Shown: positions 27,689 to 36,905 of the stretch, piece by piece
Position numbering within the stretch: position 1 is the stretch's first letter
How the letters are laid out: the number at the start of each line of letters is the position of its first letter
From: VXPQ01 sp965248175
Lineage (GTDB): Bacteria > Bacteroidota > Rhodothermia > Rhodothermales > VXPQ01
NCBI GenBank assembly: GCA_965248175.1
Contig: OZ252093.1
Location: 2,852,001 to 2,916,000, forward strand
Length of the DNA stretch: 64,000 nt
Direction: 5' to 3'
Program-made: the position numbers and the translations under genes
Notes under the pieces: generated by a model
Databases searched by the model: none
Told to the model about the DNA's origin: nothing
The model's input: the letters and a program-made list of their open reading frames with translations, nothing else

Positions 27689-27851
27689 TGGCATACGCGC
27701 AACTTGTTAGTCAGGAATTGCCGAAGGAGGGCGAGGGAAGTTAGTCCGTATGGCAAGGGGCAATCCACCACGTCCAGGCTCACAAAGAAATTATTAGCCG
27801 ATATGCTTCCGATCGAAGACCTTCCCGGTTGGATCGAAACCACGATAGGCC

Positions 27852-28001
27852 ATGACCGACAAACGACAACCCCCTGTTCAGGAACAGCCCAAGCCCGCCG
27901 AAGGCGAGCGCGTTGTAACAATGGAGATGCCGGAGAACATGGCACGGGCGATCTTCGACCATGCCGACCGCAAGCCCGGGATCAAACCGGCGAAGCCTTG
28001 A
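27852..28001 (+). CDS. Small 49-residue reading frame inside IS1595 element 2
   Basis: Encodes MTDKRQPPVQEQPKPAEGER and continues VVTMEMPENMARAIFDHADR, ending 37 bases before the right terminal repeat. An AGG lies 4 bases before the start. Composition is plausible for a real small protein (charged, Pro-rich N-terminus, short amphipathic segment), but no family is recognised. It could be a passenger of the IS or chance. Confidence 0.35.
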   Translation: MTDKRQPPVQEQPKPAEGERVVTMEMPENMARAIFDHADRKPGIKPAKP

Positions 28002-28064
28002 CGGTAATCGCTCTTGTCAAGCATTCTTTGTAATTCCCAAACGCAATTACCCCATTAAGTAAAA

Positions 28065-28508
28065 TCACTCAATAGGGTAATTGACAGGTGCAGGCGGAAC
28101 GCTCGCACCCCACCGCACCATGCCTAATACACCCGGATGGCCAGCGCCTGGCCGCGCCGTCCGGACTTCTCCGAAACCGGTGACAGGATTGCCCGTCACT
28201 CTGATATCGCCGCCCAGATCGGTCTGGCCCAGCAACACGATACCGTTCGCCCCCAGGGCGCCCGCCGCCTCGCGCAGCTTGTCGATCAACTTGCTCTCCG
28301 TGGTGATATTTTCGAAGGTCTTGCCGTAGAGCAGCGCAATGCGCGTATGCTCAGGCAGTTCATCCCGCTCGAAAAACACTTGCACCTCGGGTCCCGGCAC
28401 CGGAGCATACCCCGGCCCCGTGTCGAGCATCGTGTGGTTTATGCTGACGCAGCCGAAAGCCAGCGCAGCGAGCACGAAGAACAAGGGAATGCTTGCGTAG
28501 GGTTTCAT
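28065..28508 (-). CDS. Hypothetical lipoprotein
   Basis: A 147-residue protein beginning MKPYASIPLFFVLAALAFGC, a lipoprotein signal with lipobox Cys20. The mature part has IALLYGKTFENITTESKLID followed by LREAAGALGANGIVLLGQTD; the 'GANGIVL' block is seen in small envelope lipoproteins and YbjQ/DUF4156-like domains, but no function is known. Its end lies 27 bases from the right end of IS1595 element 2. Upstream is a ~44-bp element also found before the FAD oxidase gene. Confidence 0.75.
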   Translation of the reverse strand: MKPYASIPLFFVLAALAFGCVSINHTMLDTGPGYAPVPGPEVQVFFERDELPEHTRIALLYGKTFENITTESKLIDKLREAAGALGANGIVLLGQTDLGGDIRVTGNPVTGFGEVRTARPGAGHPGVLGMVRWGASVPPAPVNYPIE

Positions 28509-28650
28509 ATTGTTACCTCCCTGGCGATGTCTATGAACCGTTTATCCCGGCGCACCGGCTACGTCTCTTTTGCGACACGACCCACGAACCGGGATATACC
28601 GAACGGCCTTGTTTACCGTACCATGATTCCGAGGCAATATCCGTACCAAA

Positions 28651-30003
28651 TCATCCGCCAAACAGATTCTCCTGCAAAAAAGCGTTGCGAAACTTTCCGT
28701 CCGGGTCGTATTCCTGAAGCAATTCCCTGAAGGCGGATACCTTTTCGTACCGCGATTGCAACCGGTCCGGCGCCATCGTAAACAGTTTCCCCCAGTGCGG
28801 GCGCGCTTCGAAGGGCTCGAGCGCCTCTTCGATGACGGGAAGCAGCTGCCGGAGCACATCCCGGTCCTGCTCCCAGGTACAATGAAAAGCGACGCTCGGC
28901 CGGTCGAAGCACATACTCATCCACAGATCGTCCTGGTCGATGGTGCGCACCTCCGAGATCATCAGGAGCGGAGCCAACCAGTCCCCCATTCCCTGAAACA
29001 CTCTTGCTACGTCCCGTGCGTGTTCCCGGGGTACAAAGTACTCGCTTTGCAATTCCTTGCCACTGCTCGGGGTAAAGTCCATTCGAAAATGCGGCAACCT
29101 TTCGTACCAGGGGCCGGGGACGCCCATCTGTTCCGTGCAGTTCACGGCCGAGAGTTCCAGGATCGGGTGCACATTCCTCGTCGCCAGATTGGCGTCGAAA
29201 AACGTGGGGTCCGCCTCGAACGTATCGTCGCCCGCTACCCGCTTGATCCAGACCTGATTCACCGCGTCCGTTTGCCAGTCCGTGAACAGGCTGACGCTGT
29301 AGCCGCTCGACATGATTTCATCGAAACGATCGTCCAGCAAGGCCACAGGGAGGTCCAGGTAGACATGCTGGATCATATCGAAGGCGGGCTGGATATCCAG
29401 GGTAACCTCTGTAACCACCCCCAGTCCGCCGAGCCCCACGACCGCTCCGGCGAATTGTTCGCCGTCCTCCTCGCGGGAGAGGGTAACCAGATCGCCGTTC
29501 GCATCGATGAACGTGATTGCGGCGACCGCCGTGGCCAGATTCCCGTTCGCCACGCCCGAACCGTGGGTGGCCGTAGCGCAGGCGCCCGCAACGGAAATAT
29601 GCGGCAGGGAAGCCAGATTGTGCAAAGCATAGCCTCGTTCCTGGAGGTAGGGGGCAAGATCGCCGTAGCGCATGCCGGGCCCCACCGTCACCCTTTTCGC
29701 CGTCTCGTTGAGATGCACCACCTGATTGAGATGCTCAAGGGATATCTGAGCCTCGGTGCTGTCGGCAATGGCGTTGAAGCAATGGCGCGAACCGAGCGGC
29801 CGGATCTTAGGCGTGTTCCTCACCAGTTCCTGCGCCTCGGCGACTGTGCGCGGCAGGTGCAACCGGTCCGTGGAGTACGTGAGATTTCCCGCCCAATTCG
29901 TCCGGGGCAAGGCCGCTTCCTCCGGCCTGCAGGAAGCCAGCGGAGAAAGGATGCCGCCCGCCACCAGGGCAGAGCATGTTTTCAGGAAGGTTCTCTTGTC
30001 CAT
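28651..30003 (-). CDS. FAD-binding sugar/alditol oxidase (AldO / lactone oxidase family)
   Basis: A 450-residue VAO-family flavoprotein. PCMH-type FAD domain: KIRPLGSRHCFNAIADS, VGPGMRYGDLAPYLQERGYAL, ISVAGACATATHGSG (the His that can bind FAD covalently) and GAVVGLGGLGVVTEVTLDI. The C-terminal domain ends with ARPHWGKLF and YDPDGKFRNAFL, typical of alditol/xylitol oxidases and sugar-1,4-lactone oxidases. MDKRTFLKTCSALVAGGILS then PLASC suggests export with a lipobox or Tat-like leader without a twin arginine. The frame is open far upstream, but 30003 gives the leader. Divergent from the SDR gene, so both may serve one polyol pathway. Confidence 0.87.
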   Translation of the reverse strand: MDKRTFLKTCSALVAGGILSPLASCRPEEAALPRTNWAGNLTYSTDRLHLPRTVAEAQELVRNTPKIRPLGSRHCFNAIADSTEAQISLEHLNQVVHLNETAKRVTVGPGMRYGDLAPYLQERGYALHNLASLPHISVAGACATATHGSGVANGNLATAVAAITFIDANGDLVTLSREEDGEQFAGAVVGLGGLGVVTEVTLDIQPAFDMIQHVYLDLPVALLDDRFDEIMSSGYSVSLFTDWQTDAVNQVWIKRVAGDDTFEADPTFFDANLATRNVHPILELSAVNCTEQMGVPGPWYERLPHFRMDFTPSSGKELQSEYFVPREHARDVARVFQGMGDWLAPLLMISEVRTIDQDDLWMSMCFDRPSVAFHCTWEQDRDVLRQLLPVIEEALEPFEARPHWGKLFTMAPDRLQSRYEKVSAFRELLQEYDPDGKFRNAFLQENLFGG

Positions 30004-30132
30004 TCTTTTTCGCTGTTTGTACGACACGGCCCGCGAACCCGAATATACCGAACGGTTTCGTGTATTGCGGTATAATGCGTTTGCCATTATCCTTACGGAA
30101 TATCCGCATCCGATACGCAAATACCCTGCACT

Positions 30133-30915
30133 ATGACATTCGACCGGAAAATCGTTGTCGTCACCGGAGCCGCCCAGGGAATCGGCGCCGCCGCCATGGA
30201 ACTGTTCCTCGAAAAGGGCGCACGTGTAGCCTGCCTGGACATTGCACCCGGAAAAGAGAACAATCCCCCGGGAGATCAGGAAAACCATCTGTATATCCAG
30301 TGCGACGTGTCGAAAGCGGATCAGGTGGAGCGGGCCTTCCGGCAAGTACTCGACCGGTTTGGACGCATCGATGTACTCGTCAACAATGCGGCAGTCCAGA
30401 CGTACGGCACGGTGGAGGAAACGTCCGAGGAAGATTGGGACCGCGTACTGGCTGTCAATGTGAAGGGCGCCTTTCTGTGCGCGAAGCAGGCGCTCCCGAG
30501 CATGACCGCACAGAGAAACGGCGTGATCGTCAATGTATCGAGTGTACAGGCAGTGATGAGCGAAGAGCATGTGGCCGCCTACGCCACCAGTAAGGCCGCC
30601 ATGCTCGGCCTTACGCGCAGCATCGCTGTGGATTACGCGCCGTACAACGTCCGCTCGTCTGCCGTGTGCCCGGGCAGCGTCGGCACCCCGCTCCTGCAAT
30701 GGGCGGCGGACCAGTCCGACGACCCGGAAGCGATGATGGACGAGATCCGGGGAATGCACCTCCTGAACCGCGTAGCCGATCCCAGCGAGGTTGCCCACAT
30801 GATCGCCTATCTGGCAAGCGATGAAGCCAGCTTCATCACGGGACAGGCCTTCCGCATCGACGGCGGCCTGGGCGTCAAGATCGGGGGGGCTTTCCGGGGG
30901 AAACAGAGGCGGTGA
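30133..30915 (+). CDS. Short-chain dehydrogenase/reductase (SDR)
   Basis: Classical SDR of 260 residues: IVVVTGAAQGIGAAAMELFL (TGxxxGIG cofactor loop), DVLVNNAAVQT, VNVSSVQAVMSEEH with the Ser and AAYATSKAAMLGLTR with the active-site Tyr-x-x-x-Lys, then VCPGSVGTPLL and SFITGQAFRIDGG. Substrate unknown; a sugar or polyol dehydrogenase is likely next to the FAD oxidase. A TATAAT hexamer lies in the 129-base divergent spacer. Confidence 0.92.
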   Translation: MTFDRKIVVVTGAAQGIGAAAMELFLEKGARVACLDIAPGKENNPPGDQENHLYIQCDVSKADQVERAFRQVLDRFGRIDVLVNNAAVQTYGTVEETSEEDWDRVLAVNVKGAFLCAKQALPSMTAQRNGVIVNVSSVQAVMSEEHVAAYATSKAAMLGLTRSIAVDYAPYNVRSSAVCPGSVGTPLLQWAADQSDDPEAMMDEIRGMHLLNRVADPSEVAHMIAYLASDEASFITGQAFRIDGGLGVKIGGAFRGKQRR

Positions 30916-30976
30916 TAACACAACGACGAAAAGTGCAGGGCTTCGCATCCGGGGTCCGAATCATACCCCCAAAACC

Positions 30977-32830
30977 CTACCTCCGCTCGCCCAACGTTAC
31001 CTCCAGCGCGACCTGCTCCCCTTCCCGCTCCACGACGATTTTCACCACATCGCCGGGAGACTGCTCGCGTAGTGCATAGGTGTACGCGTAAATGTCGGCG
31101 ATGGGCTTGCCGTCAAACTCCACGACAATGTCCCCTGCCCGGAGGCCGCCCTCTTCAGCGGGGCTGCCCGCCCGCACCCCCGTGAGCCGCAAGCCGGAGT
31201 CGCGGGGGGTCATGTCGGGAATAGAACCGAGATAGGCCGCGCCGTAGCCGCTTACCGAAGAAGAACTGGCGCCGCCCGGCGACGGGCGCGCCTGCGCCAC
31301 GGCAGTCAACATAACCGCTTCCGCACCCGCACTGGCGTCCTCGGCATCCGCGCGGCCCGCAAGCCGGCGCACGATCCCGCTTGCCAGTTCGACGACAAGA
31401 TCGACCCCCTCCCCGTTGATCTTCTCCCAGTCGTCCGAAGGACGGTGGTAATCCTCATGGGTGTTCGTAAAGAAATGCAGAACCGGAATGCCTTCCCCGT
31501 AGAACGACGAATGATCCGAAGGGCCGTATCCGTCGGCCACCCCGGAAATCGCGAGCGGGTCGGAGAGATCGGCGTTGGCGTCGTCCATGATCCCTTCCCA
31601 CTCCTCGGCAGTGCCGGTTCCGAAAATGGTCAGGCTGCGGTCCTGCATCCGGCCCACCATGTCAAAATTGAGCATGGCCACCGCGTCATCCAGCGGCACG
31701 GTCGGCTCCGCCACAAAGCGCGCCGACCCCCACAGGCCCTTTTCCTCGCCGGTAAAGGCCATGAAGAGGACGCCCCGGTCAAGCGGCGGTCCTGCGGCCA
31801 ACCGGCGAGCGATTTCAAGGACCCCTGCGACGCCGCTGGCATTGTCGTCGGCTCCGTTGTGCACATCGCGGGAATCGGGCGCCAGCGAGCCGTCGCCCCC
31901 GAAGCCGAGGTGATCGTAGTGGGCGCCCACAATGATATACTCGTGCGCACGATCCGGATGGGCGCCGGGCAGCAAGGCCACCACATTACGGGCCTCGGCC
32001 GTTTCCGGGGAAATGTCCACTGCGAGGCCGGCGGAACTTCCTTCCTGCGCAGCGACGCGAATCGCCTCGGTGGCCTCCCCGCCGATCATGACCACGGGAA
32101 TGGACAACGCGGCACGGGTTTCGTCGGCAGGATCGGGAAGACGCATGCCGTCCGGCGCCAGCACCAGCAGACCTGCGGCGCCGCGCTCCGACGCCGCCAT
32201 CGCCTTGAAATGGGAATCTCCCCGGAGCGACATGCCGTGCGGCGCATAGGGATCGCCCCATTCGACGACGAAAATCTTGCCGGAAATATCCATGTGGGCG
32301 TACGGGCCGCCTGTATCTTCCGCTTCGTCCTTACCCACCTCGTTGTCATCCCCTGCCGGACCATCCCCGGTCAGCCCGTGCCCGCCATACGCCAATGCAT
32401 GCTCCATGTGGCCGCTCGCCGAGAAGCCGAGGGGAACCCACTCCGAGCCGATTATGTATGCTCGCCCTGCTATGCGCAGTGCGTTGCCGGAACCGAGCCG
32501 GACGCCTTTCCGGACCGAAAAGAGATGAAAAAAAACGTGGTCCGATCCGGCGGGAGCCAGCCCGAGGCGGTGAAGTTCTTCGGCAATATATTCCCCGGCG
32601 CAGTATGCGCCCCGCGATCCGACTTCGCGGCCTTCGAGCCGATCGTCGGCCAGATACCGGATATGCCGCATCGCCTCGGTCCGATCGGTGGACAGGTCAC
32701 GGGTCAGCTCCTCCACGGACAGGCACGACGCCTGACCGAAAGCAGGCTCGCTAACCGGCCATGCGATCGCAGCCGTACACAGCGCCGCAAGAAAAAGCGC
32801 GCATCGAGGAAAGATCATAACGAATCTCAT
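30977..32830 (-). CDS. Secreted M28-family peptidase with PDZ domain
   Basis: Zn-aminopeptidase-type protein of 617 residues. Signal peptide of about 33 residues ending near PAFGQ. Protease-associated (PA) domain in the middle (LVLAPDGMRLPDP, IPVVMIGGEA). Co-catalytic metal site: IVGAHYDHLGFGG, HNGADDNASGVAG, AFTGEEKGLWGS, MLNFDMVGR and FYGEGIPVLHFFTNTHEDYH. C-terminal PDZ domain (LTGVRAGSPAEEGGLRAGDI, VVEFDGKPIADIYAY). Divergently placed, 13 bases from the start of the TolB-like gene. Confidence 0.93.
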   Translation of the reverse strand: MRFVMIFPRCALFLAALCTAAIAWPVSEPAFGQASCLSVEELTRDLSTDRTEAMRHIRYLADDRLEGREVGSRGAYCAGEYIAEELHRLGLAPAGSDHVFFHLFSVRKGVRLGSGNALRIAGRAYIIGSEWVPLGFSASGHMEHALAYGGHGLTGDGPAGDDNEVGKDEAEDTGGPYAHMDISGKIFVVEWGDPYAPHGMSLRGDSHFKAMAASERGAAGLLVLAPDGMRLPDPADETRAALSIPVVMIGGEATEAIRVAAQEGSSAGLAVDISPETAEARNVVALLPGAHPDRAHEYIIVGAHYDHLGFGGDGSLAPDSRDVHNGADDNASGVAGVLEIARRLAAGPPLDRGVLFMAFTGEEKGLWGSARFVAEPTVPLDDAVAMLNFDMVGRMQDRSLTIFGTGTAEEWEGIMDDANADLSDPLAISGVADGYGPSDHSSFYGEGIPVLHFFTNTHEDYHRPSDDWEKINGEGVDLVVELASGIVRRLAGRADAEDASAGAEAVMLTAVAQARPSPGGASSSSVSGYGAAYLGSIPDMTPRDSGLRLTGVRAGSPAEEGGLRAGDIVVEFDGKPIADIYAYTYALREQSPGDVVKIVVEREGEQVALEVTLGERR

Positions 32831-32843
32831 ACGTAACGGAAGT

Positions 32844-33995
32844 ATGTTTCCTGGTTATCGTCGTACGCGCATCGCCGCGCCCCTGTTCACCGGCGCCATC
32901 TTCTTCGCCACTGCGCTCCTCGTTGCCGCCTGTGCGGACAACGAACAACCGCCCGCCGGAGACGAAACGGTCCAGGAGGATACCCCGCAAGGCGCCGATA
33001 GGACGCAACCCGGCGAAACGCACCTGCGCAATATCCGGCAACTGACCTTCGGCGGGGAAAATGCCGAGGCATATTGGGCCTTCGACGGATCGGCGCTCAT
33101 CTACCAGGCTCGCAAGCCCGGCGCCGGGTGCGACCGGATTTACATCATGGACCTGGAAACGGAGGAATCCCGCATGGCGAGCACCGGCGAAGGGCGCACT
33201 ACTTGTTCCTATTTCTATCCGTCGGGGGACCGGATTCTCTACTCGTCCACGCATCTTGCCGACCCGGCCTGCCCCCCCGTCCCCGACTTCTCCCAAGGGT
33301 ACGTCTGGCCCATCTACAAGGGGTACGACATCTTCATGGCCGATACGGACGGCGGCAACCTGCACCGGCTCACGGACACGAACGGCTACGACGCCGAGGC
33401 CACTTTTTCGCCGGTTGGCGACCGGATCGTCTTCACGAGCGCACGCGACGGGGATCTCGAACTGTACTCGATGGCCCCGGACGGCTACGACGTGCAGCGG
33501 CTGACGCACCGCATCGGATACGACGGCGGCGCCTTCTATTCCCCCGACGGCTCACAAATCATCTGGCGGGCGCAGTATCCCGAACCGGGACCGGAACAGG
33601 ACGACTACCTCCGCCTGCTCGAACAGGGCCTCCTGCGGCCCGGCGAACTGGAGATTTACGTGATGGACGCGGACGGCTCGAACATGCGCCAGGTGACGCA
33701 CCTGGGCGGGGCCAACTTCGCCCCCTACTGGCACCCGGACGGAAAACGTATCCTGTTCAGTTCCAACCACGAGGATCCGAACGGGCGGGAGTTCGAAATC
33801 TATATGATCGGGCTGGACGGAACGGGCCTGACGCGCATCACGCACTCCGAGGCGTTCGACGGATTTCCCGTGTTCAGCCCGGACGGGCGCTACCTTAGCG
33901 TTCGGCTCGAACCGGAACAACGAGGGCACGAACGACACCAACCTCTTCCTTGCGGAATGGGTGGAGGAGTAATAAGGAGAGATGTGAAAGTGTAG
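32844..33995 (+). CDS. TolB-like (PD40) beta-propeller lipoprotein, 3' end frameshifted
   Basis: Signal peptide ending ATALLVAAC gives a lipoprotein. PD40/TolB-propeller repeats follow: NAEAYWAFDGSALIYQAR, GYDAEATFSPVGDRIVFTSA, GYDGGAFYSPDGSQIIWRA, NFAPYWHPDGKRILFSSN and FDGFPVFSPDGRYLS. After the last motif the frame degenerates (VRLEPEQRGHERH). Removing one G in AGCGTTCGG near 33899-33900 restores FGSNRNNEGTNDTNLFLAEW and a stop at 33970-33972, the ending expected for this family. So either an indel has changed the last ~25 residues or there is a sequencing error. Some relatives act as scaffolds or peptidase partners; function here unknown. Confidence 0.85.
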   Translation: MFPGYRRTRIAAPLFTGAIFFATALLVAACADNEQPPAGDETVQEDTPQGADRTQPGETHLRNIRQLTFGGENAEAYWAFDGSALIYQARKPGAGCDRIYIMDLETEESRMASTGEGRTTCSYFYPSGDRILYSSTHLADPACPPVPDFSQGYVWPIYKGYDIFMADTDGGNLHRLTDTNGYDAEATFSPVGDRIVFTSARDGDLELYSMAPDGYDVQRLTHRIGYDGGAFYSPDGSQIIWRAQYPEPGPEQDDYLRLLEQGLLRPGELEIYVMDADGSNMRQVTHLGGANFAPYWHPDGKRILFSSNHEDPNGREFEIYMIGLDGTGLTRITHSEAFDGFPVFSPDGRYLSVRLEPEQRGHERHQPLPCGMGGGVIRRDVKV

Positions 33996-34114
33996 CCGGT
34001 GCAGTGGAAAAAACGCCGTACAGGGGGGCGATCCCGGCAAGACAGGACGTTTCGGCGCAGGGGACGAGATCGTGCACCGGGAAAAAGGAACGGCGGCGTC
34101 ACTTGCGATAAGGG

Positions 34115-34198
34115 TGCCCAAGAGAGGACTCGAACCTCCACGCCCTAACGGGCACATGACCCTGAATCATGCGCGTCTACCAATTCCGCCACTTGGGC
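34115..34198 (-). tRNA. tRNA-Leu (CAG)
   Basis: Minus-strand class II tRNA: acceptor GCCCAAG/CTTGGGC with discriminator A, D-arm GTGGCGGAATTGGTAGACGC, anticodon loop UUCAGGG (anticodon CAG), long variable arm and T-loop GGTTCGAGTCC. The three bases after the discriminator read CCC, so CCA is not encoded. It marks the left boundary of the accessory region. Confidence 0.94.
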
Positions 34199-34514
34199 CC
34201 GGTGCGTACCTGATGCGACACTTGCCGTATATCCGTTCGGGTCTCCGTATCGAGGGGTCTGCATCCCGAACCCGGGGAGTACGTTGGCATCAAATGCCCG
34301 GCGGGGTTTCAATACTTGCTACAATCCGAAAGTTCCTGCACTGGCCATCCTCGTTCGAGCATATGGAAGATATGGGAAAGCGTCAAAAAAATTCAGCGGG
34401 CGCGCGCCTCCTCGCCGAAAATGTCCAGGCACTTGTCCCGGAGCTGGCCTATTGTCAGCTCCGGGACAGCGCCTGGATCTCTCGATGCCTTGCACGCCCC
34501 GTTATGCTTGGTTC
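34199..34514. other. Intergenic stretch between tRNA-Leu and giant gene A
   Basis: No gene is supported. Its one clear structure is the strong hairpin at 34425-34476, listed separately, downstream of giant gene A. Confidence 0.5.
34425..34476 (-). terminator. Strong hairpin downstream of giant gene A
   Basis: Thirteen-base perfect arms, TGTCCCGGAGCTG at 34434-34446 and its complement at 34456-34468, around a 9-base loop. The stem is extended by outer CCAGGC/GCCTGG arms after small internal bulges. Read leftward it lies 39 bases after the stop codon and is followed by a short T-run (ATTTTC). A transcription terminator is the simplest reading. Confidence 0.6.
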
Positions 34515-36905
34515 TCAGAAGGGGATCGACATGCGCAGCGTCAGTCCGCGGTCGGACCGCCCCGTTACGCTTTCTCGCTTGACGCCTTCGAGTTCCAACG
34601 TCGCGGGCAGCGCGAGCTGCGTCCGATCCGTTAGATTCCAGGCGGTCCCCACGGCCAGTTCCCGACCCTGCCCGCTCCATCGCAGCCGGCTATAGGGCGT
34701 CAGAAGACCCGGTACGCCCGGCGCCTTCATGCCCGCGTAGGCCACCTCGCTTTCCGTCCGGTACCGGGATATTCCCATCGAACCCATCCCCGCCGGGCGC
34801 ATGACCGCATCCGCGTTGTCCCACAGCGTCGTGCGACCGCCTCCATCCTGGCCCGACGAAGACATCGCCGACGCCCTGAACCCGCGCTGCTTCTCCCCCG
34901 GGTCCCAACTCGCCTGCACGCTCACTCCCCAGTCCCGGTAGTCGCTCTCATGCACCACCAGCACCCGGCCCTGCAGCCCCACGTCCAGTCCACTGTTCGC
35001 ATCCAGGTACCCCAAACGAAAACCGGTTTCCACCCCGGCGCCACGATCCGCAGCGCCCCCGTCGAGACGCCCGCCGGCCTCCGCCTTCAGGCTCAGCGAT
35101 CTACCCGGCGACAGCGCCCTGTCGTGCACCCATTCCAGCATCAACCGGCCCCGGTGCGCCTCGCCACTCGCCTTCTCGATGTCCTCCGAGGCGCCGGTCC
35201 CGAGTTGCGTCGCGAAGGCATCCGCGCGCAGACCCCATTCATTGTTGCCCCGCCGCGTCAGCACCGTCCTCACGCCGGCGGCAAGCATCCGAAAGTCGGC
35301 ATCGAAGGCGTGCATCCGGCCCGGCTCCGTGACATCCACTTGACCTGCCCCCATGCCGCCAATGCCCCACACGCTCACTCGTACGCTCGGCTGCCAGTAC
35401 AGATACGGGTGAACCGTGTTCATGCGACTCTCCAGCACCCCGTCTACCCCGTCGTCGGTGTAATCGATCTCCCCCCGGCTGCGCATGAACGACGCCCCGG
35501 CGAGCAGCCGATCGTTCGCATAGAGGTCCAGCCCGACGTGAGCCGCCTCGAGACCTCCTCGATAGTCCATCCCGAGCCGCGTCAAGTCCCCGTTGAAGCG
35601 CTGCAGATCGCCCTGTCCCCACAACACCGGAACCCGGCTCGTCTCCTTCTCATTCTCTCCCAGGGACCTCTCGAAGGAGACCCGCGAAAGGCTGAGATAC
35701 CGATCCCTCATTGCCGAGAAGTCCACCGATACCGGTCCCGGCGGCGCGTCTGCGAGCCCGGAAGCGTACGGTCGATCCTGACCGTAGACGCTCCCACGAG
35801 GCTCCATAGGCGAGCCGGACGTTTGACCGGAGCGCGCGACGCTCCCCAACAAACCCAGCGAGACATTCCGCAGCCGCGATCGCGGCATGCTCGTTTTGCG
35901 ACGCTCCGCGTTCCACGATCCCGTTGCGGCTGCGCCCCGGGCGCTCTGAGCAAAGGAGCCTTGCGCTCCGCTGCCTATTGATTCCGATGCTTGCGAACTC
36001 GGAGCCGCGGCCCTATGGCCGCTCTCCGGCTGCGGCATCTGCATCGCCCCACCGGATGACCCCAGACGACTCCACTGACGATGCCGTTCGAAGCGACCCT
36101 CGATGGCCGTCTGTGCGCTCTCGCCCATCGAACGCGCCATCACCGCCAGCATCGCCTCCAGCGTTTGCGAGAACTGCTCCGCCGTGCGGTGCTGCCTGAA
36201 GTTCACTGTTGTCTGCGAGATCTCCCCCCCAATGACCGCCTCCGGAAACTCTCCAAAGCTCAGCACAATCCCCTCCCCGGGATCGTTCACTTCATCCGCC
36301 AGTACCTCGACGGAAATCGCCCCCTCACTCTCGCCTTCCTCAAACACCACCTTCGCCGGCACCCCACTGTAGTCCTCGTCAGTGGCCCCTCCTTTAGGCG
36401 CCACCACCAACGGTACTTCCACCCGCCGGTCCACGGCCGGGGAGACGGTCACCGCGATGTCGGTACCCTCACCTTCCTTCACCTCGTACGACACCTGCGC
36501 AAAACGCACTGTCAGTTCCAACAGTCCCTTGTCCGCCAGCGTCACCGTCGCCGTCGCAGGACTCCCCGCGACCACGCCCGTCGGCAGCGTCCCGAACGCC
36601 AACTGTACCGACTCGTCGTCCCCGTCCCCGTCATGGTTGGCCTCTATCGTGAACACCTGTTCCGTTTCCTCGGCTGGGAAGGTCAGCCTGCCGGTGCCCT
36701 CCTGGGCATCCCACTCTTCCAAGTCCTCGACCGTATAGTCGCCGGCTTCCGTCGCCTCCGGCCGTGTCACCCGGATCGGAATCGCCAGCTCCTCGTCCCA
36801 GCCCTGGCTCAGCTTCACCGTCACTGTCACTGTCTCACCTCCTTCGGTTGCCGTGTAGTCCTCGTCCTGGTAGCTCACCACCAGCTTGGTTTCCACTTCG
36901 AAAGG
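34515..36905. repeat. Large inverted repeat, arm A (3' part of giant gene A)
   Basis: Encodes the Calx-beta units, linker and barrel. The translation matches 56820-59238 on the opposite strand almost residue for residue, apart from the linker (an indel near IGSGAQGS) and a few substitutions near the barrel start (FDADFRMLAAGVRTVLTRRG against FDADFRMLAAGTRALLSRRG). Similarity stops abruptly at the stop codon. Confidence 0.92.

Larger units (their letters stand above)
26675..28038. mobile_element. IS1595-family element 2
   Basis: Ends starting GGGACTTATAAAGAATGCTT at 26675 and the near-perfect inverse (reading GGGAATTACAAAGAATGCTT) ending at 28038. It encodes an intact transposase on the plus strand plus a small downstream reading frame. 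The terminal sequence and transposase differ clearly from element 1, so this is a different IS of the same family. No 8-bp target duplication is evident. Confidence 0.8.

Noticed and set aside
28044..28083. Imperfect dyad CAATTACCC / GGGTAATTG across the end of the lipoprotein gene
   Set aside because: Long 22-base loop and overlap with a stop codon make a terminator or operator doubtful; could be chance.
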